Shown here: positions 35,652 to 47,635 of the stretch, one piece after another | Numbering within the stretch: position 1 is the stretch's first letter | Layout: each line of letters begins with the position of its first letter | From: Episyrphus balteatus | Taxonomy: Eukaryota > Arthropoda > Insecta > Diptera > Syrphidae | Length of the DNA stretch: 64,000 nt | Assembly: GCF_945859705.1 (NCBI RefSeq) | Contig: NC_079135.1 | Coordinates: 21,950,501-22,014,500, forward strand | Direction: 5' to 3' | Made by a program: the position numbers and the translations under genes | Notes under the pieces: model-generated | Database searches by the model: none | Told to the model about the DNA's origin: nothing | The model's input: the letters and a program-made list of their open reading frames with translations, nothing else

Positions 35652-35868
35652 GCAACTTGCCACATGGAAATTACAACATGCAACTTGCCACATGCAACTT
35701 GCCACACGCAACTTGCCACATGTAACTTGCCACATGCAGCTTGCCACATGCAACTTGCAACACGCAACTTGCCACATACAACTTGCCACATGCAACTTGT
35801 AACATGCAACTTGCCACATACAACTTGCCACATGCAACTTGCCACATGAAACATGTAACTTGCAACGT
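35652..35868. repeat. 14-bp minisatellite
   Basis: AACTTGCCACATGC is repeated about 15 times with small changes. Because the unit is not a multiple of three and rarely makes stops, several frames on both strands stay open; these are not genes. It begins at the target duplication of the adjacent hAT-like element. Confidence 0.9.
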
Positions 35869-36534
35869 GTTGTGTGTTTTATGTTTGCCGTACTGCGGCG
35901 TACTAAATTTTTAAATACTAAAGTACTGCCTACTCTAAAGGTGAAACGACAGCCCTGCTACCCAGGGTGATCGCGTCATAATCCCTTTGACATTCTTGTC
36001 AAAAAGTAAATTTTCATACCCACCCTCCCATAAGAAGTATAACTTCAAAAAATAATAAAAGCCAGAGCATTATATTGGCATGAACTTGGCTTGAAGTGAA
36101 ATTGAGCAATAAATATCATTAAGTTCAAACGACATCCCTTCGACCATATATGTACCTCCTACATATAGATGAATAGTTGCGGGTTGGTATTTCAATTTGT
36201 GCAGACTGAGAGGGTTTTTTGGGGGAAAAGAGAGAGTCGGGAGCAAAAGACTGTCAGGAAAATATTTTTAGTGAATTTCCAAATGGAATTCGCAAAATTA
36301 TTATTGCCGGTGTGACAATTTTGTGGTTTCACAGTTATATTGCCAGTTGATGGTTGGTTATGGTATTTATTGGTTCATTAAAATTCGCATGGATTGTTTT
36401 GATGGCGGTGGGTTTTGAAACTCTTTCACAAGAATTTGTAAAAAAAAAAACCAATAGAAAAAAAGTTGTCTGTAAAGTGGTTTAGTCTTTTGAATTAGGT
36501 AAAAAAGAACTCTGAAAGAATTCTGATATCAAAC

Positions 36535-37639
36535 CAGGGTTGTAAAAATCCATTTTTTTGTTTTAATAATAACAAATTAAAATAAATTATTTCAAATAAA
36601 AAATGTTCTGCTTGAAAAAAAATGTTTTTTTAATATTCGTCGAATTTTTACAATTTTGACTTTTTGGCCTTATTAGTTGGAACATTTAATAAAATACCAA
36701 AGAGCCAAAACTGTAAGAAATTTGACGAATATTAAACAAAAAAAAAATTCAAAATACTTAAATTTTTAAGACTTATTTATACAAATTTGTTAATTTATAT
36801 GAAAATAAAAAAAAACATGATATTCGTTTTTTTCCAATGAGAAAAATAACTCCTTAATTGAAGTTGAGCTCCAAAAAGAGAAGGTATGCAGTTTAATTTC
36901 TTTATAATTTAGAAAAAGAATTTCAAAATCGTTAGAGTCGTCTTTTAAAAAATTATTTTTTTATAAATAATTTTTTGAAAAAAAAGTTTTAAAATAAAAA
37001 TCGTATGCCATTTATAGAAACAATTAATCAACACCTAAAACCAAAATAAAAAAAATTTTCGAAAATTCGATTTAAAAAAAAAAAAAAAAAAAATTCAATT
37101 TATTTTAAAAGTTAGGTAATAAAACACTTCTTATCCTCGTAAATAGTTGTTTTTATTTACAAATTATTTTTTTCAAAATTTAATTTTTAATTTATATACA
37201 AATTATGATAGTGCTTTTGTTTAAAATAAATTCCGTTGAAATTAGGCAAATCGTGTGGGAGTTCTTTGGGAGGTTCCGTTAATAACGATTTTTGAAAAAT
37301 AAAAAACTTTTTTTTTATGAAAAGATAGACCTTTTCTAAGAACACACATTTTGCATTGAATTTTTTTTTTCAATGCAGAAAATTTTTTATTTGCAATAAA
37401 TATTCTTTTTAGTGCAAAATATTTCTATTTGCAATAAAATTTTTATTTTGAATGCAAATATTTTTAAGTTATCTACTATAACATATTTTTTTAATGCAAT
37501 TTTTTTTGCAACAAATATTTTTTTAATGCAAATATTTTTCAGGTGCAATAAATTTTGTTTTAATGCAATTTTTTTCAGTTGCAATAAATATTTTTTTTTA
37601 ATTTCAACTGGATTTTGAATTGATATTTTTACAACTCTG
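36535..37639. mobile_element. hAT-like non-autonomous element (CAGGGTTGTAAAAAT ends)
   Basis: The left end CAGGGTTGTAAAAATCC and the inverted right end CAGAGTTGTAAAAATATC match well. The flanks TATCAAAC and TATTCAAC agree at 6 of 8. The right third contains about seven imperfect TTGCAATAAATATTTTTTTT / AATGCAAATATTTTT units. The middle (about 36900-37300) matches the dispersed AT-rich family in reverse, suggesting a nested insertion. Not coding. Confidence 0.65.
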
Positions 37640-39949
37640 TATTCAACAAACCATTTAGACTTCTTTCCTCCTCCCCTCTTCTATAGTAAAAAAAACTATT
37701 TGTACCAAAAAATGTTAAATATCCATCCAGTATAAGTACACAATTATCCATGTCCCAGATGGACATCAAACTATAAGGATATTAAAATGTATTTGGGCCA
37801 TTTTTTATTTGCCAACATTAAATACTCCGTCTTTTTCTATATTTTGTTTGTACTCAATTCCAACTTTAAATACACGGTAATAACTAAAACTACAAAACGA
37901 CGACCAATTCAATTGCATATGATGGTTTTAAGCAAACTGCAAACTTTTAAAACTCCCCCGACTCATCTGACTAATACTAAAGTAAAATTTAAAATATAAA
38001 AAAATCCAAAAGAATTCGAATCCTTTAGAACTTTCAATGAAAAAAAAAATTAAACGTCCTCGAGAATTCCACAAGAACTAGAAAGTGAAATTCAAAGCAC
38101 ACGCCACATAAAAACTGTATCCTTTTTCATGACTGCTGCTGTAGCAAACGTACATAATAATCTACAGTTGAAAAGTTGTACGACGACGGACAAAAAAAAA
38201 ATAGAAGAAATATGAACGAAAAACCGGGACACTCTCAATTCCAGTATTTTGTATAGAGGGAATGCAAACTTTTAGGTTAAGACAATATTTACCATATGTG
38301 CGGCCATATTTATGGCATCCGCATCCTTTATCGAAGAAAGGGAGTTTAATCTTTCGAGTATGGGTTTCCTAGTACTCGTACTACACTTGTATACGAGTAG
38401 GTGATGGTACTATACACTAGGCAACAACGCAACAGCCGGATGAGACATAAGTTAATTCATCCTGTGGGAAAGTCATACCACTCGTATAAATTTTTGCATC
38501 CCTCTTTTAGACCTATATGTTGTTTGGTTTTATTGCCAGTTTTCCTGTTTTTTTTTTTTTGTGTTAAGCACTTTCTAAATATTCTTTAAAGTCCTTAAAA
38601 CGATACAAACCGACACACACATCAACGCTCCATTATACACAATATGTCGGATCCATTTAATTTCATCCTGTTAACCTAAATCGGAATTGAATGTGTTCGC
38701 AGACTGTTAATTCATATTACACTCTGCCTCTTCTATATGGCTTTCATAAAATATTATGTGTGGATGATTTGAATGGGAGGTGGTAAGATGGTCTTTTTTA
38801 TTTTACTTGTAAGTAATTTTATGTAATTTTAAAAGATGTTGCTATTTTAGGACTTGTACATTAAGGTGTGACTGACAGGGTGGGGGCTTGAGATGTTGCA
38901 TGCTAATTCATAAGGAGGTGGAAGAAGAAATATAAATAACATCGGAGCCTTGTTTGTATTACAGAAATAAGTGAAAGTCTACTCAATTGAAATAAATATA
39001 AATAAAACTTTAGCGTACATCGTCTTGCTAGCATTAAAATTATGGTAAACATTTTTAAGAGCCACTTTAAGCATTTTAAAATGCATATAGAAAAATGGTT
39101 ACGCATTTTAAACATTATATGGAAAATGGTAAAATTAAAGATAAATGTATGACAATATCGCATAATTTTTTTCCATCAGACGAAAAAATGTAAGATTTTG
39201 AAATTTTGTAAAATTTCCAACAAAATTTGTTTATTTGTTAAATCAACGAATTTTTAAAATTCTTTTTCTTGGTTTTAAAAAGAGGATTCCTCTGGTGTAT
39301 GTGTGTCTTTTTGTTTCTGTGAGAAATATGATTAATACGAATTTGTCTGACAGTTCTTTGGATTTTTTAATAGTTCAAATGGACGCACAAAGTTAAACTT
39401 ATTGGATGCAGCTACCTGTAAAGGGTCAATATAGAATTTTGTAAACAAAATAGCTTCGACTAAGAAAAAATGATACTCTTCATAGCATAATATTATTCTT
39501 ATAACTTAATCAAAAAGAAGTTAACTGTGGGTTACAAAAAAAAAAAATTAAAGTTCTCAAAATTGTTGGAATCGTGACCCATAATTAACTTTCGTCTTTT
39601 GGAATTTGTCTAGGTACCTTAAATTATATTCTTTGTACTTATTAAACTTTTAAGAAATTTTGAGCAATAAGGACAATATTATTTTGGGATATTTTTATTA
39701 GCACATAAATCTTCATATGTAGGTACCTACATAAATAAGTAAAAATAATATTAAAATCAGATAGTCGATTTTAGGAGGCTCACTTGAGAAAGTTTGACTC
39801 TATAATATAAGGTAGGCACCATTAAGTATTTAAAATATAGAACCAGCGGCTAAAGTAAATGTGACAGTTACACGTAGGTACTTAAACTGATAATGCTATA
39901 AAATTTGATTTTGAAATTACAAACATCTCTTAAAGTGTTTTTGACCCTC
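37640..39949. other. Intergenic, no supported gene
   Basis: This AT-rich sequence holds unrecognised open frames at 37787-37999, 38401-38589 and 38903-39163. Nothing else stands out. Confidence 0.35.
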
Positions 39950-41440
39950 AAATAAAGTATGCCATACTATTTTGTGTAGGTATATAACAAAGTATTTTTA
40001 CAATTTTTCAAAAACTAAAAAAAATTTCTAAAAAATTCATTAGCCCGTTTTCACAAAAAAATTATTTTTCAAAAAAAAAAAACGAATTTCAAATTATTAA
40101 AGAAATCCAAAAATAGTGTGTTTGAAAAATGTTTCACAGTTTTAACTTTTAATGGCTACTAAAAATGTTCCTATATATTAATTTTTTAGTCAAATCGCTT
40201 AAGTCATTTAGGAGTGAGTAAAATACCAGGAAAACGATTCTATAACAGGTACCTACCGTTAAAATTTTATTTTTTTTATTTCAGAAGAAGAGATTTATTT
40301 TTATCAAATATTGCATGCATCTTGTTAAATCAAAATTAACCTATATGACCGTTTTTCAGAATAACAAAATTTTCCATTTTAGTCGTAGGGGAGAGTGGGG
40401 CCAAATGTAACACTTTTTTCTAAAATCGATGGTTCTCCTACAAATTTGAAAGTGGGTCAACCTGACCTTTTTTAAATTAAAGACCCATGTTTTAGCTCCA
40501 AGATCCATCATAAAAATTTATCAAAACATAACGGTAATGTTGAAAAATAAAGCTTCCAAAAAAAAAATCGTGTTGTTTCAACTTACCCCACATACGGGGC
40601 AAAGTGTAACACATACCGGGGTAGGTTGTACCAAGAACTAAAAATAAGAGAAAAATACCTTTATTTGTTTATATTTATTTATTTTTAATTAAAAACAATG
40701 AAAACAATAAAAACAAACCTCAGTCATGAAATTTTGGTGCAAATTTGTAAAAAGTGGAGCAAATCCAAGATTTCCAGAGAAAATTTGACAGTTGTCTTAA
40801 ATAAAAGTTATTCGAATTCATAAATTGTTTTATAAGCTTTATGAATTCAAGTGGTGGTTCAAAAATGTGTTTCCAATTTCAAAATAAATACAAATTCAAT
40901 TACAAGCATTCATATTCAGGGTTGTTAATTATATTAGGTAAACAATTTTTCAGTATAGGTAGGTTTTTACATGGTACAACTTGCCCCGGAAAAATGTTAC
41001 AACTAGCCCCAGCATGAAATTTGGCACATAAAATCAATTTAAAAAAAAAGCGAAACTGATATAGACAGAAAATATACACGCAATTTGAGCCAAAACACAG
41101 TTGCATATAACAAAAAAACACTAAGCACTCTAACTTTTTCGGGTAAAGAGGTAGACCAAAAATAAAATTAAAAAAAAAAGTTACAAACATGCATTTTTTG
41201 GGCACCACTAGTGTAACTTCTCACCCTGTCGTCTAATCTTCATCTGAAGAAAATGTGCCGGTAGATATGCAAAAATTGAGCATTTTTCTCCTTTACGCGT
41301 TTCTTAATATTGAAAGGAACATCGCTTTTTTTAGCTGTTAATTCTTACCCCTGTTACATTTAGCCCCACTCTCCCCTACCTATTAGTTTTGGTCCTAAAA
41401 AAATCCAATTCCCCTCTAGGGAATCACCTTAGAGATTGTA
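39950..41440 (-). repeat. Dispersed AT-rich repeat family, copy E, interrupted by another element
   Basis: The left part (about 39950-40385) and right part (41379 to about 41440, ATTAGTTTTGGTCCTAAAAA then CTCTAGGGAATCACC) are adjacent pieces of one reverse copy of the 28998-30043 family. They are split by the TAGGGGAG-ended element at 40386-41378. Confidence 0.6.
40386..41378 (-). mobile_element. TAGGGGAG-ended non-autonomous DNA element, copy 2 (reverse)
   Basis: It starts TAGGGGAGAGTGGGGCCAAA and ends GTTACATTTAGCCCCACT then CTCCCCTA. It is the reverse-orientation relative of 30549-31852 along most of its length, including CTTGCCCCGGAAAAATGTTA and CTGTCGTCTAATCTTCATCT. The terminal inverted repeat is cleaner here, over about 20 bp. 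The minus-strand open frame 41208-40900 parallels the frame in copy 1 and is probably fortuitous. Confidence 0.72.
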
Positions 41441-41800
41441 TCTCTATATTGTGTTTTTTTTTTATGAATCAAATTTTCCTTAATTTCATCCTCCATTAAA
41501 ATTAGATATCTATGCCATTCAGGTAAACCGGATTTTTTTTTTTAATTTATTTAAGACTAAACAGATTTCTCATTTTTGATGAAAACTTTATATTGTTTTG
41601 ACGTTCAATGAAAACTCCATAAGTTCTTTTTTGTTTTTTTTGAAAAATTGCATTAGAAAATCCAAAATAATATAATAGAGAGTGAAGCTTCTATTTTTGC
41701 TATATTAAATTTTGGAAAAATTTTCCGAAAAAAATAATAAACTGATGAATAAACATTATTGAAACATTAGTTGAACCGTTTCTTGAAAAATTTGTTTATC

Positions 41801-41831
<31 letters not shown>

Positions 41832-42890
41832 TTGAAATGAGTTCAGTCGCTTGTGCAAGAATGTTCAAAATAAAAAAAAAATTAACAAGTGCTACTTTCA
41901 AAAGCTAACACCAATTTAGGATTTCGATACTGTTTTTTTTTTCTTGTAAACATAATAAATGTCATAAATTCAATTATAATGATTTAACTGTCATAATGAT
42001 CAAAAACAGTGATTCAATTACATTACAGTGTAAACAAAATGTTAAAAGATTCCAATATGGTCCCAATTTATTTAAATTTATTTTTTTTAACAAATTATAC
42101 GGTAAGCTACTTGAAAACCGCTTGATTTCTTTAATGTTTAATGTTTTGACTATTATCTTCACAGAAATTAACATAGCGTCATTTTGTTGAAAAAAAAAAA
42201 CATTTTTATAAAATTCAATCAAGATGATAAAGTCAAAAATTTGAATAAAAAACCTACATACTGTATCAATCATTTCGATCAAAAAATACTGTTCTGGCAA
42301 CGCCCTACAAAGTAAAATAAAGATACACCCATGCGATTTATCACATACCACCAAAAAAAGACATGACACATCTTTACCCAAGGTAAATTGTTTAGATTTA
42401 AAAATTCTTATAAGAAACCAATTGAGACAACCCTATCATCTTCGATCCACAACAGACTGAGAAAACTATACACAAACACAAACTAAAAATCTATCTTCAA
42501 ATGCTTATGTCATTTTTTTTTTTTTTCATTTCTTAAATTGGTATAGTATAGCTGTCAGTGTCAAAAATTCAATGTGGGTGACTCATACTAATTTTTTGAT
42601 CATTTTTAATCTACCTACCTACCACACAATTCAACTTCAACCACGCATGCACTCAAAACGATCGTTTCTCTTTCCCCAACTGGTTACTCCTCATACAGAC
42701 CAAAATGAAACAACAACATTCTTATGACAAAGAAAGATATATCCAAACATAGAAATATCGAAAACCAGAATAACCCAACTATATTATTCTCATCGAATCC
42801 GATCTTTCTATCCGCCAGCGATCCGTCGGAATGTCATTTCTCATTTTTCTGAATGTAAGAACAGTATCGTGCTAGTATTTGAACAAAGTG
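41441..42890. other. Intergenic upstream of Rac1
   Basis: This AT-rich sequence has a long A tract near 41800. The minus-strand frame at 42381-41974 (135 codons) has no recognisable domain and is rejected as a gene. The last 300 bp, less AT-rich, may carry Rac1 regulatory sites. Confidence 0.3.
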
Positions 42891-42893
42891 CGA

Positions 42894-42899
42894 TCAGTT
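42894..42899 (+). promoter_or_regulatory. Possible initiator for Rac1 transcription
   Basis: TCAGTT matches the fly initiator consensus and lies about 375 nt upstream of the Rac1 ATG. No TATA box is evident upstream. This is a motif match only. Confidence 0.25.
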
Positions 42900-43271
42900 T
42901 GGGTGTGTTTTTTTGTTTTTTTCCATTTTTCTTTCATGAAATTAAATAAGATTGATTTTTTTTTCTTCATTCTGAGAAAATTTAATTAAAATTTTCTTTT
43001 CGTTTATGTGGCGTTTTTTTTCTTATCTAAATTTTTGGTGCTCCTAAACAAAAATTGGACAAATTGTTTATCATTTGACGAAGAAAAGAACAAACAAAGT
43101 TGCGAAAAATTCATTCAATTCAAAGAAAAACTTCACCTTTGCCTTCTTGCCATAATCCGTGAAGTGTATCTTTTTTATCTGTCTTGTTCTTGTTGTTGTT
43201 GTAATTGTGACATTGAAAGGCTGATCGAAAAAAATTGAAAACTGAACTGAAAATACTCAAATTCAAAAACA

Positions 43272-43850
43272 ATGCAAGCTATAAAATGTGTAGTTGTGGG
43301 CGATGGAGCCGTGGGTAAGACTTGCCTTCTGATCAGCTACACGACCAATGCCTTCCCCGGAGAATACATTCCGACGGTCTTCGATAACTATTCGGCAAAT
43401 GTTATGGTCGACGCTAAGCCTATTAATTTGGGACTCTGGGATACTGCGGGACAAGAGGATTACGATCGTTTGCGTCCATTGTCTTATCCACAAACTGATG
43501 TCTTTTTGATTTGCTTTTCTTTGGTTAATCCAGCTTCGTTTGAGAACGTTCGAGCTAAATGGTATCCTGAGGTGCGTCATCATTGTCCAAGTGTACCGAT
43601 TATTTTGGTCGGAACTAAATTGGATTTGCGTGAGGACAAAGTTACAATTGAGAAGCTGAAAGATAAGAAACTATCACCGATAACATATCCTCAGGGATTG
43701 GCTATGGCTAAGGAGATTGGGGCTGTCAAGTATTTGGAGTGTTCGGCGTTGACGCAGAAGGGATTGAAGACTGTGTTTGATGAGGCTATTAGGTCGGTGC
43801 TGTGTCCGGTGATGCGCCCTAAATCGAAACGCAAGTGCGCACTTCTCTAA
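43272..43850 (+). CDS. Rac1: Rac1-like Rho-family small GTPase
   Basis: The 192-aa product is a membrane-attached molecular switch that, in the GTP state, drives actin remodelling, lamellipodia, axon guidance and cell shape changes through effectors such as PAK and the SCAR/WAVE complex (family knowledge). All G motifs are present: P-loop GDGAVGKT (10-17), switch I with Tyr32 and Thr35, WDTAGQE with Gln61, TKLD (115-118) and SAL (158-160). The Rho insert region lies around residues 122-135. The C-terminus has a basic KSKRK patch before CALL, a CaaX box ending in Leu that predicts geranylgeranylation at Cys189. The coding sequence is one exon, full length and intact. The C-terminus and [17 protein letters not shown] fit Drosophila Rac1 better than Rac2 or Mtl as I recall them. 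The ATG follows CAAAAACA, a good fly start context. Confidence 0.95.
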   Translation: MQAIKCVVVGDGAVGKTCLLISYTTNAFPGEYIPTVFDNYSANVMVDAKPINLGLWDTAGQEDYDRLRPLSYPQTDVFLICFSLVNPASFENVRAKWYPEVRHHCPSVPIILVGTKLDLREDKVTIEKLKDKKLSPITYPQGLAMAKEIGAVKYLECSALTQKGLKTVFDEAIRSVLCPVMRPKSKRKCALL

Positions 43851-43855
43851 GAGGG

Positions 43856-44210
43856 AATAAAATCATACCAACCGAACAAAAAAACTATAGTAATTGATGA
43901 CGATTATAATGGGTGGGGTATTAAAAGGGGGTTAAATACAAAAAAAAAAAACAACATAGCAATGCATTTTATTTTTTTTTTAATTAAATTAATTTATTGT
44001 GTTTTTGCTTTTGAACAGTTGTAATCTAGTTTATGTATTTTTTTGCTTTTTTTTATTTTTGTTTTCTTTTTTTTTCTAATCGAAATTATTATTAAAAGTG
44101 ACAGCGAGATAACAATATTATAGGATGTCATATAAGACAGAGAGAGATATATTTACAAAAATTTGTATCGATCGATGAGATAAAAAATAAAATAAATAAA
44201 TAAATAACAT
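43856..44210 (+). other. Rac1 3' UTR with candidate polyadenylation signals
   Basis: AATAAA occurs at 43856-43861, only five bases after the stop. A cluster (AATAAAATAAATAAATAAAT) starts at 44187, which gives a more usual 3' UTR length. Which one is used cannot be told. Confidence 0.3.
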
Positions 44211-46389
44211 TGTGGTACTCTATAGCTCAAAACATTTGCAAAAATTATATGAGATAAGGTAACTGCAACATTGTTTGGTTACTTGCCTTTTTTTCTTCTT
44301 CCAGATTTATGTTTAAAAAAAATAAAATATTGTGATTATTATTTAACACAAGTTATGGCAATATTTTAAAATTGAAAATTAACAAAATATTACACAAAAC
44401 TGCTAAATAAAATAAATGAAGCTTAACAAGTTGAGTTTTACTTAATCGAAAGACTACAAAAAATTACCTATTGAAAATATGTACCTATGGTTCTAAGCAT
44501 TGTTTTTCATCATTTCACTGATACCTATCACAAGTATTTTAGTAAGACATAAGGTTAAAAAAAAATCTATTGTTTAAATTCTAATATCTACGAAAAATTA
44601 TAATTAAGAAAATTTATTATCTTCAATATAATTTTTTAGCTGATTTTCTACCTGAAATCAATATAATATAAATTAAGTAAGATCCTTGAAGACTATTTTG
44701 AAGCCGTTTTAAGACCTCTTTGAGGACACCATTTTTAATCGATAGAAGAGATATACAAACTAGATCAAAAAAGATTTTGAAAGCTATCCCAGAAAAAGTA
44801 ACAGGTTTATTAAATCGTCAAAGTATTTTTTGAAACAGATAAAAAGGTTTGCGACACTGACTTAAACTTTAAGCCCGTAGTTTTTATAGCAAGGTATACT
44901 TGAGTGAAGGTCAGAGCAAACTAAATCCAATCTTAAACACTGGGGAAGCTCAAAAGTGCGTGAAACCACCTAGTTCGGCACTTGGATGCTATCTTCTTCA
45001 ATGTCCATTTTTCAAAATTTTGGGAAATAGATTTTTAAAGTTCAGAATAAAAATTTGTGTTGATATCAGAAAATTTTTTGTTTTGAACTGATTCTTTTCC
45101 TGCAACCCTTGACAATTTTATTTTAAAACAAGTAACAGAAATAGTTTTTCTATTATTTTGAATGAGTTATAAATTAAAATGAAAAAGAAGTCATTTTGGA
45201 TTGGATAGTGGCATGTGGAGTGTCAAAAAGTTTTCAAAATATGTTGGATATTGAACAAAAAAAAAAAACTCAATATTGAACAAGATAGAAGAAATCACAA
45301 ACAAAAAAGGAACATAAAGTGGATTGAATAATATAGAACAAATAATGGTTTTATGGTTTAAAGCTAAAAAGAATTTAGAGAGAATACTTAAAAGTCAAAC
45401 ACTGTTTTCTTTTGGTTCGAATCAAAATAATGTGTGTTTAAATAAAAAGGTTATTTGTTTCTCTATTCAAATCTTTAGTTTTTCAGAAAGTTAATAAAAA
45501 ATTTACATTAATTTTTTAGGAACGTTAAACAAACCAGAAATTCGTTTCATTTAGCTTAAGTTCTTATTCTGAACTTTATAACAGTAAATACATTTAAAAA
45601 AAAATTAATAAAAAAAATATCAAAATAGACATGAGGGAAGTTCATACGCATAGTGAACAAAATATCAAAAAAAGTGGATATTGGACAAGATAGAAATTAT
45701 GAAATTAATTTTTTTAAATATACTTCCATTTGTTCAAAAAAGATAAAAAGGATTTGTTGTACAAAAATGACATGATAAACCGTTAAAAAAATGTCCTATT
45801 GAACAAAAAATTTCTCTGCAACTTGAAAACTAAAAGAGATAGAACAAAATGGTTTGCACCAAACGAAAGAGCGTCCCAAAATTATGAAAACTGCATACTT
45901 AACTCAATCTCTTAAAAAATGGCCTTTAGAACAAGACCTATATAGTTGGGTGGGTCACGTTAGATTTTTTTCGAAATTCAAAACTCCAAGTCCTTTTTGG
46001 ACTGACCTAGGCAATTTCTCAATATCAATCAACTTTTTAACATCTTAAGCCAAAAGTTAAATTTTTTCTGTAAGAGCCAAAAGTGAGCTCTCGAAAAATT
46101 TGATAAGCAGAATAGTAATACACTCAAAGAAAAAAATTTGATAAGTAGATACCTTTATCCCAAAGATTAAAAAAAAAAAAAACGAATTTAATGGGCTTAA
46201 TAAAATTTATCAAGTTATTTGTTTTTTACAGGAAATATTCAAATTGAAGAAGCAAATGCTTATCAATTGCAAAAAAAACTTATAGAAATTGTTTCAAACT
46301 TTTTGAACTTTTAAGACATAATAAATCTTTAATTCTTTATAGAGTTTAGTTTAGATATCTAAAGTTCTTGAACGACTTAAACCTCCAAA
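44211..46389. other. Intergenic between Rac1 and the channel gene
   Basis: AT-rich sequence; short frames at 44900-45091 and 45854-46048 are unrecognised. No RNA gene was seen. Confidence 0.35.
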
Positions 46390-47147
46390 AGCAGTAGGTA
46401 TGCCATTTAACTAATTGTATACCAATTTTTTTAGTTTTGAATAAACAAAATTTTTTAATAAAATACCTATAAGTATAAGTATTTCATAACTAAAAAATTA
46501 TGATCTGTAACATTTCTACAAAGTTTCAAAAATATTCATCGCGTCATTTTCAGAAAATTTATTTTTCAGAAAAAAAAAATGAAATTTTTTTAAAAAGCCC
46601 AAAAATATTCTTTTTTTTTTGGAAATTTTTAATTATTGCAGCTACTCAAGCCAAGCGCTTCTTTCTTCCTTATAGGTAGGTACTTAAATTTTCGTTAAAA
46701 TTATTTAAGCAATGAGTTATTTGACCAAGTAGTGATTACTTAATTAAAGATGTTTGAGAAAATTCCAATTTTTTCTCATCGGCTGTTTTAGATTTATTTA
46801 AGTGATTTTAAAGAAAAGTAAAAATCATGAAAACGGTTCTATGACAGGTAAAATTTTCTAATTTTAAAAGTAGAAATTTATTTGACAGAGTTTGCAGTCA
46901 AAGTCTTTGGATCTTAAAACAAAAATTTTACTTTCATTTCTAAGTAATCACTCAAAACTCTTAACTTCCAAGTTTGAACAAAATCTCATCAGTGTTTTGG
47001 GCTGTCACACAAGTTAGACATACGCAGACAGTCAAAAATGTGGGATCCAATTTTGTTTGAATGTTATAATCGAGCTCGAATCCTAAAATTGCCCTATGCT
47101 AGGTAGATAGGTTTCGGTACTTTAAGTTGCAACTTGCAAGTAAAAAT
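46390..47147 (-). repeat. Dispersed AT-rich repeat family, copy F
   Basis: A diverged reverse copy ending ATTGCCCTATGCTAGG and then CAACTTGCAAGTAAAAAT, equivalent to the ACTTGCCCTATA...AAGTAAAAAT end of the family. It ends about 490 bp upstream of the channel gene start. Confidence 0.55.
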
Positions 47148-47635
47148 AAAAATAAAGTCTTATGCACCTGAATAGAAAGAGGAACATTTCAAAAATATTT
47201 TTCAACAAAAAATTCTTAAGAAAATAAATTATTTCATTTGGCAATCTGTTACCAAATTAACTTATTTGAAAACTGCTTCATTAAATTACCGGTTTATTAA
47301 TACACAGCTCATTGTGCTACGAAAACAAAACGTTTCCTTTAATATACATTCATCAAGTCACGATACCTTATTATTGACCTTGTTCTTTGAAATATTAAAA
47401 TGTAACAAGCCATTTAATAAAATAATTTCTATTGACCCCTTGTGAGTTATAAAGAGCTATTAAGAATATTGATTATTATAATACTCAATACTGACGGTAT
47501 TTAAAACTCCGTTAAATGTTAAAATATTTTCATATAACTGTAAGTTGTTCAAAGTGTTGAAGGTTTAGGTTTAGATAAAAAAAATTATAGAAAATATTTT
47601 CTTACTTACCAAAATCAAGGCCAAAAAGTTTTAAA

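Noticed and set aside
35612..35865. Several overlapping frames encoding VASCMWQ-like peptides on both strands
   Set aside because: They are translations of a 14-bp minisatellite that happens to lack stops in several frames.
30810..41208. Paired frames at 30810-30992 (+) and 41208-40900 (-) sharing GASCNIFPGQVV
   Set aside because: They are the same region of two copies of one non-autonomous element; the peptide is shared because the DNA is shared, and lengths differ with frame breaks.
41974..42381. 135-codon minus-strand frame upstream of Rac1
   Set aside because: AT-rich, no recognisable domain, composition like neighbouring non-coding DNA, no splice or promoter support.
43263..43583. 106-codon frame antisense to Rac1
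   Set aside because: It is an antisense shadow of a conserved coding exon; the sense strand encodes all GTPase motifs.
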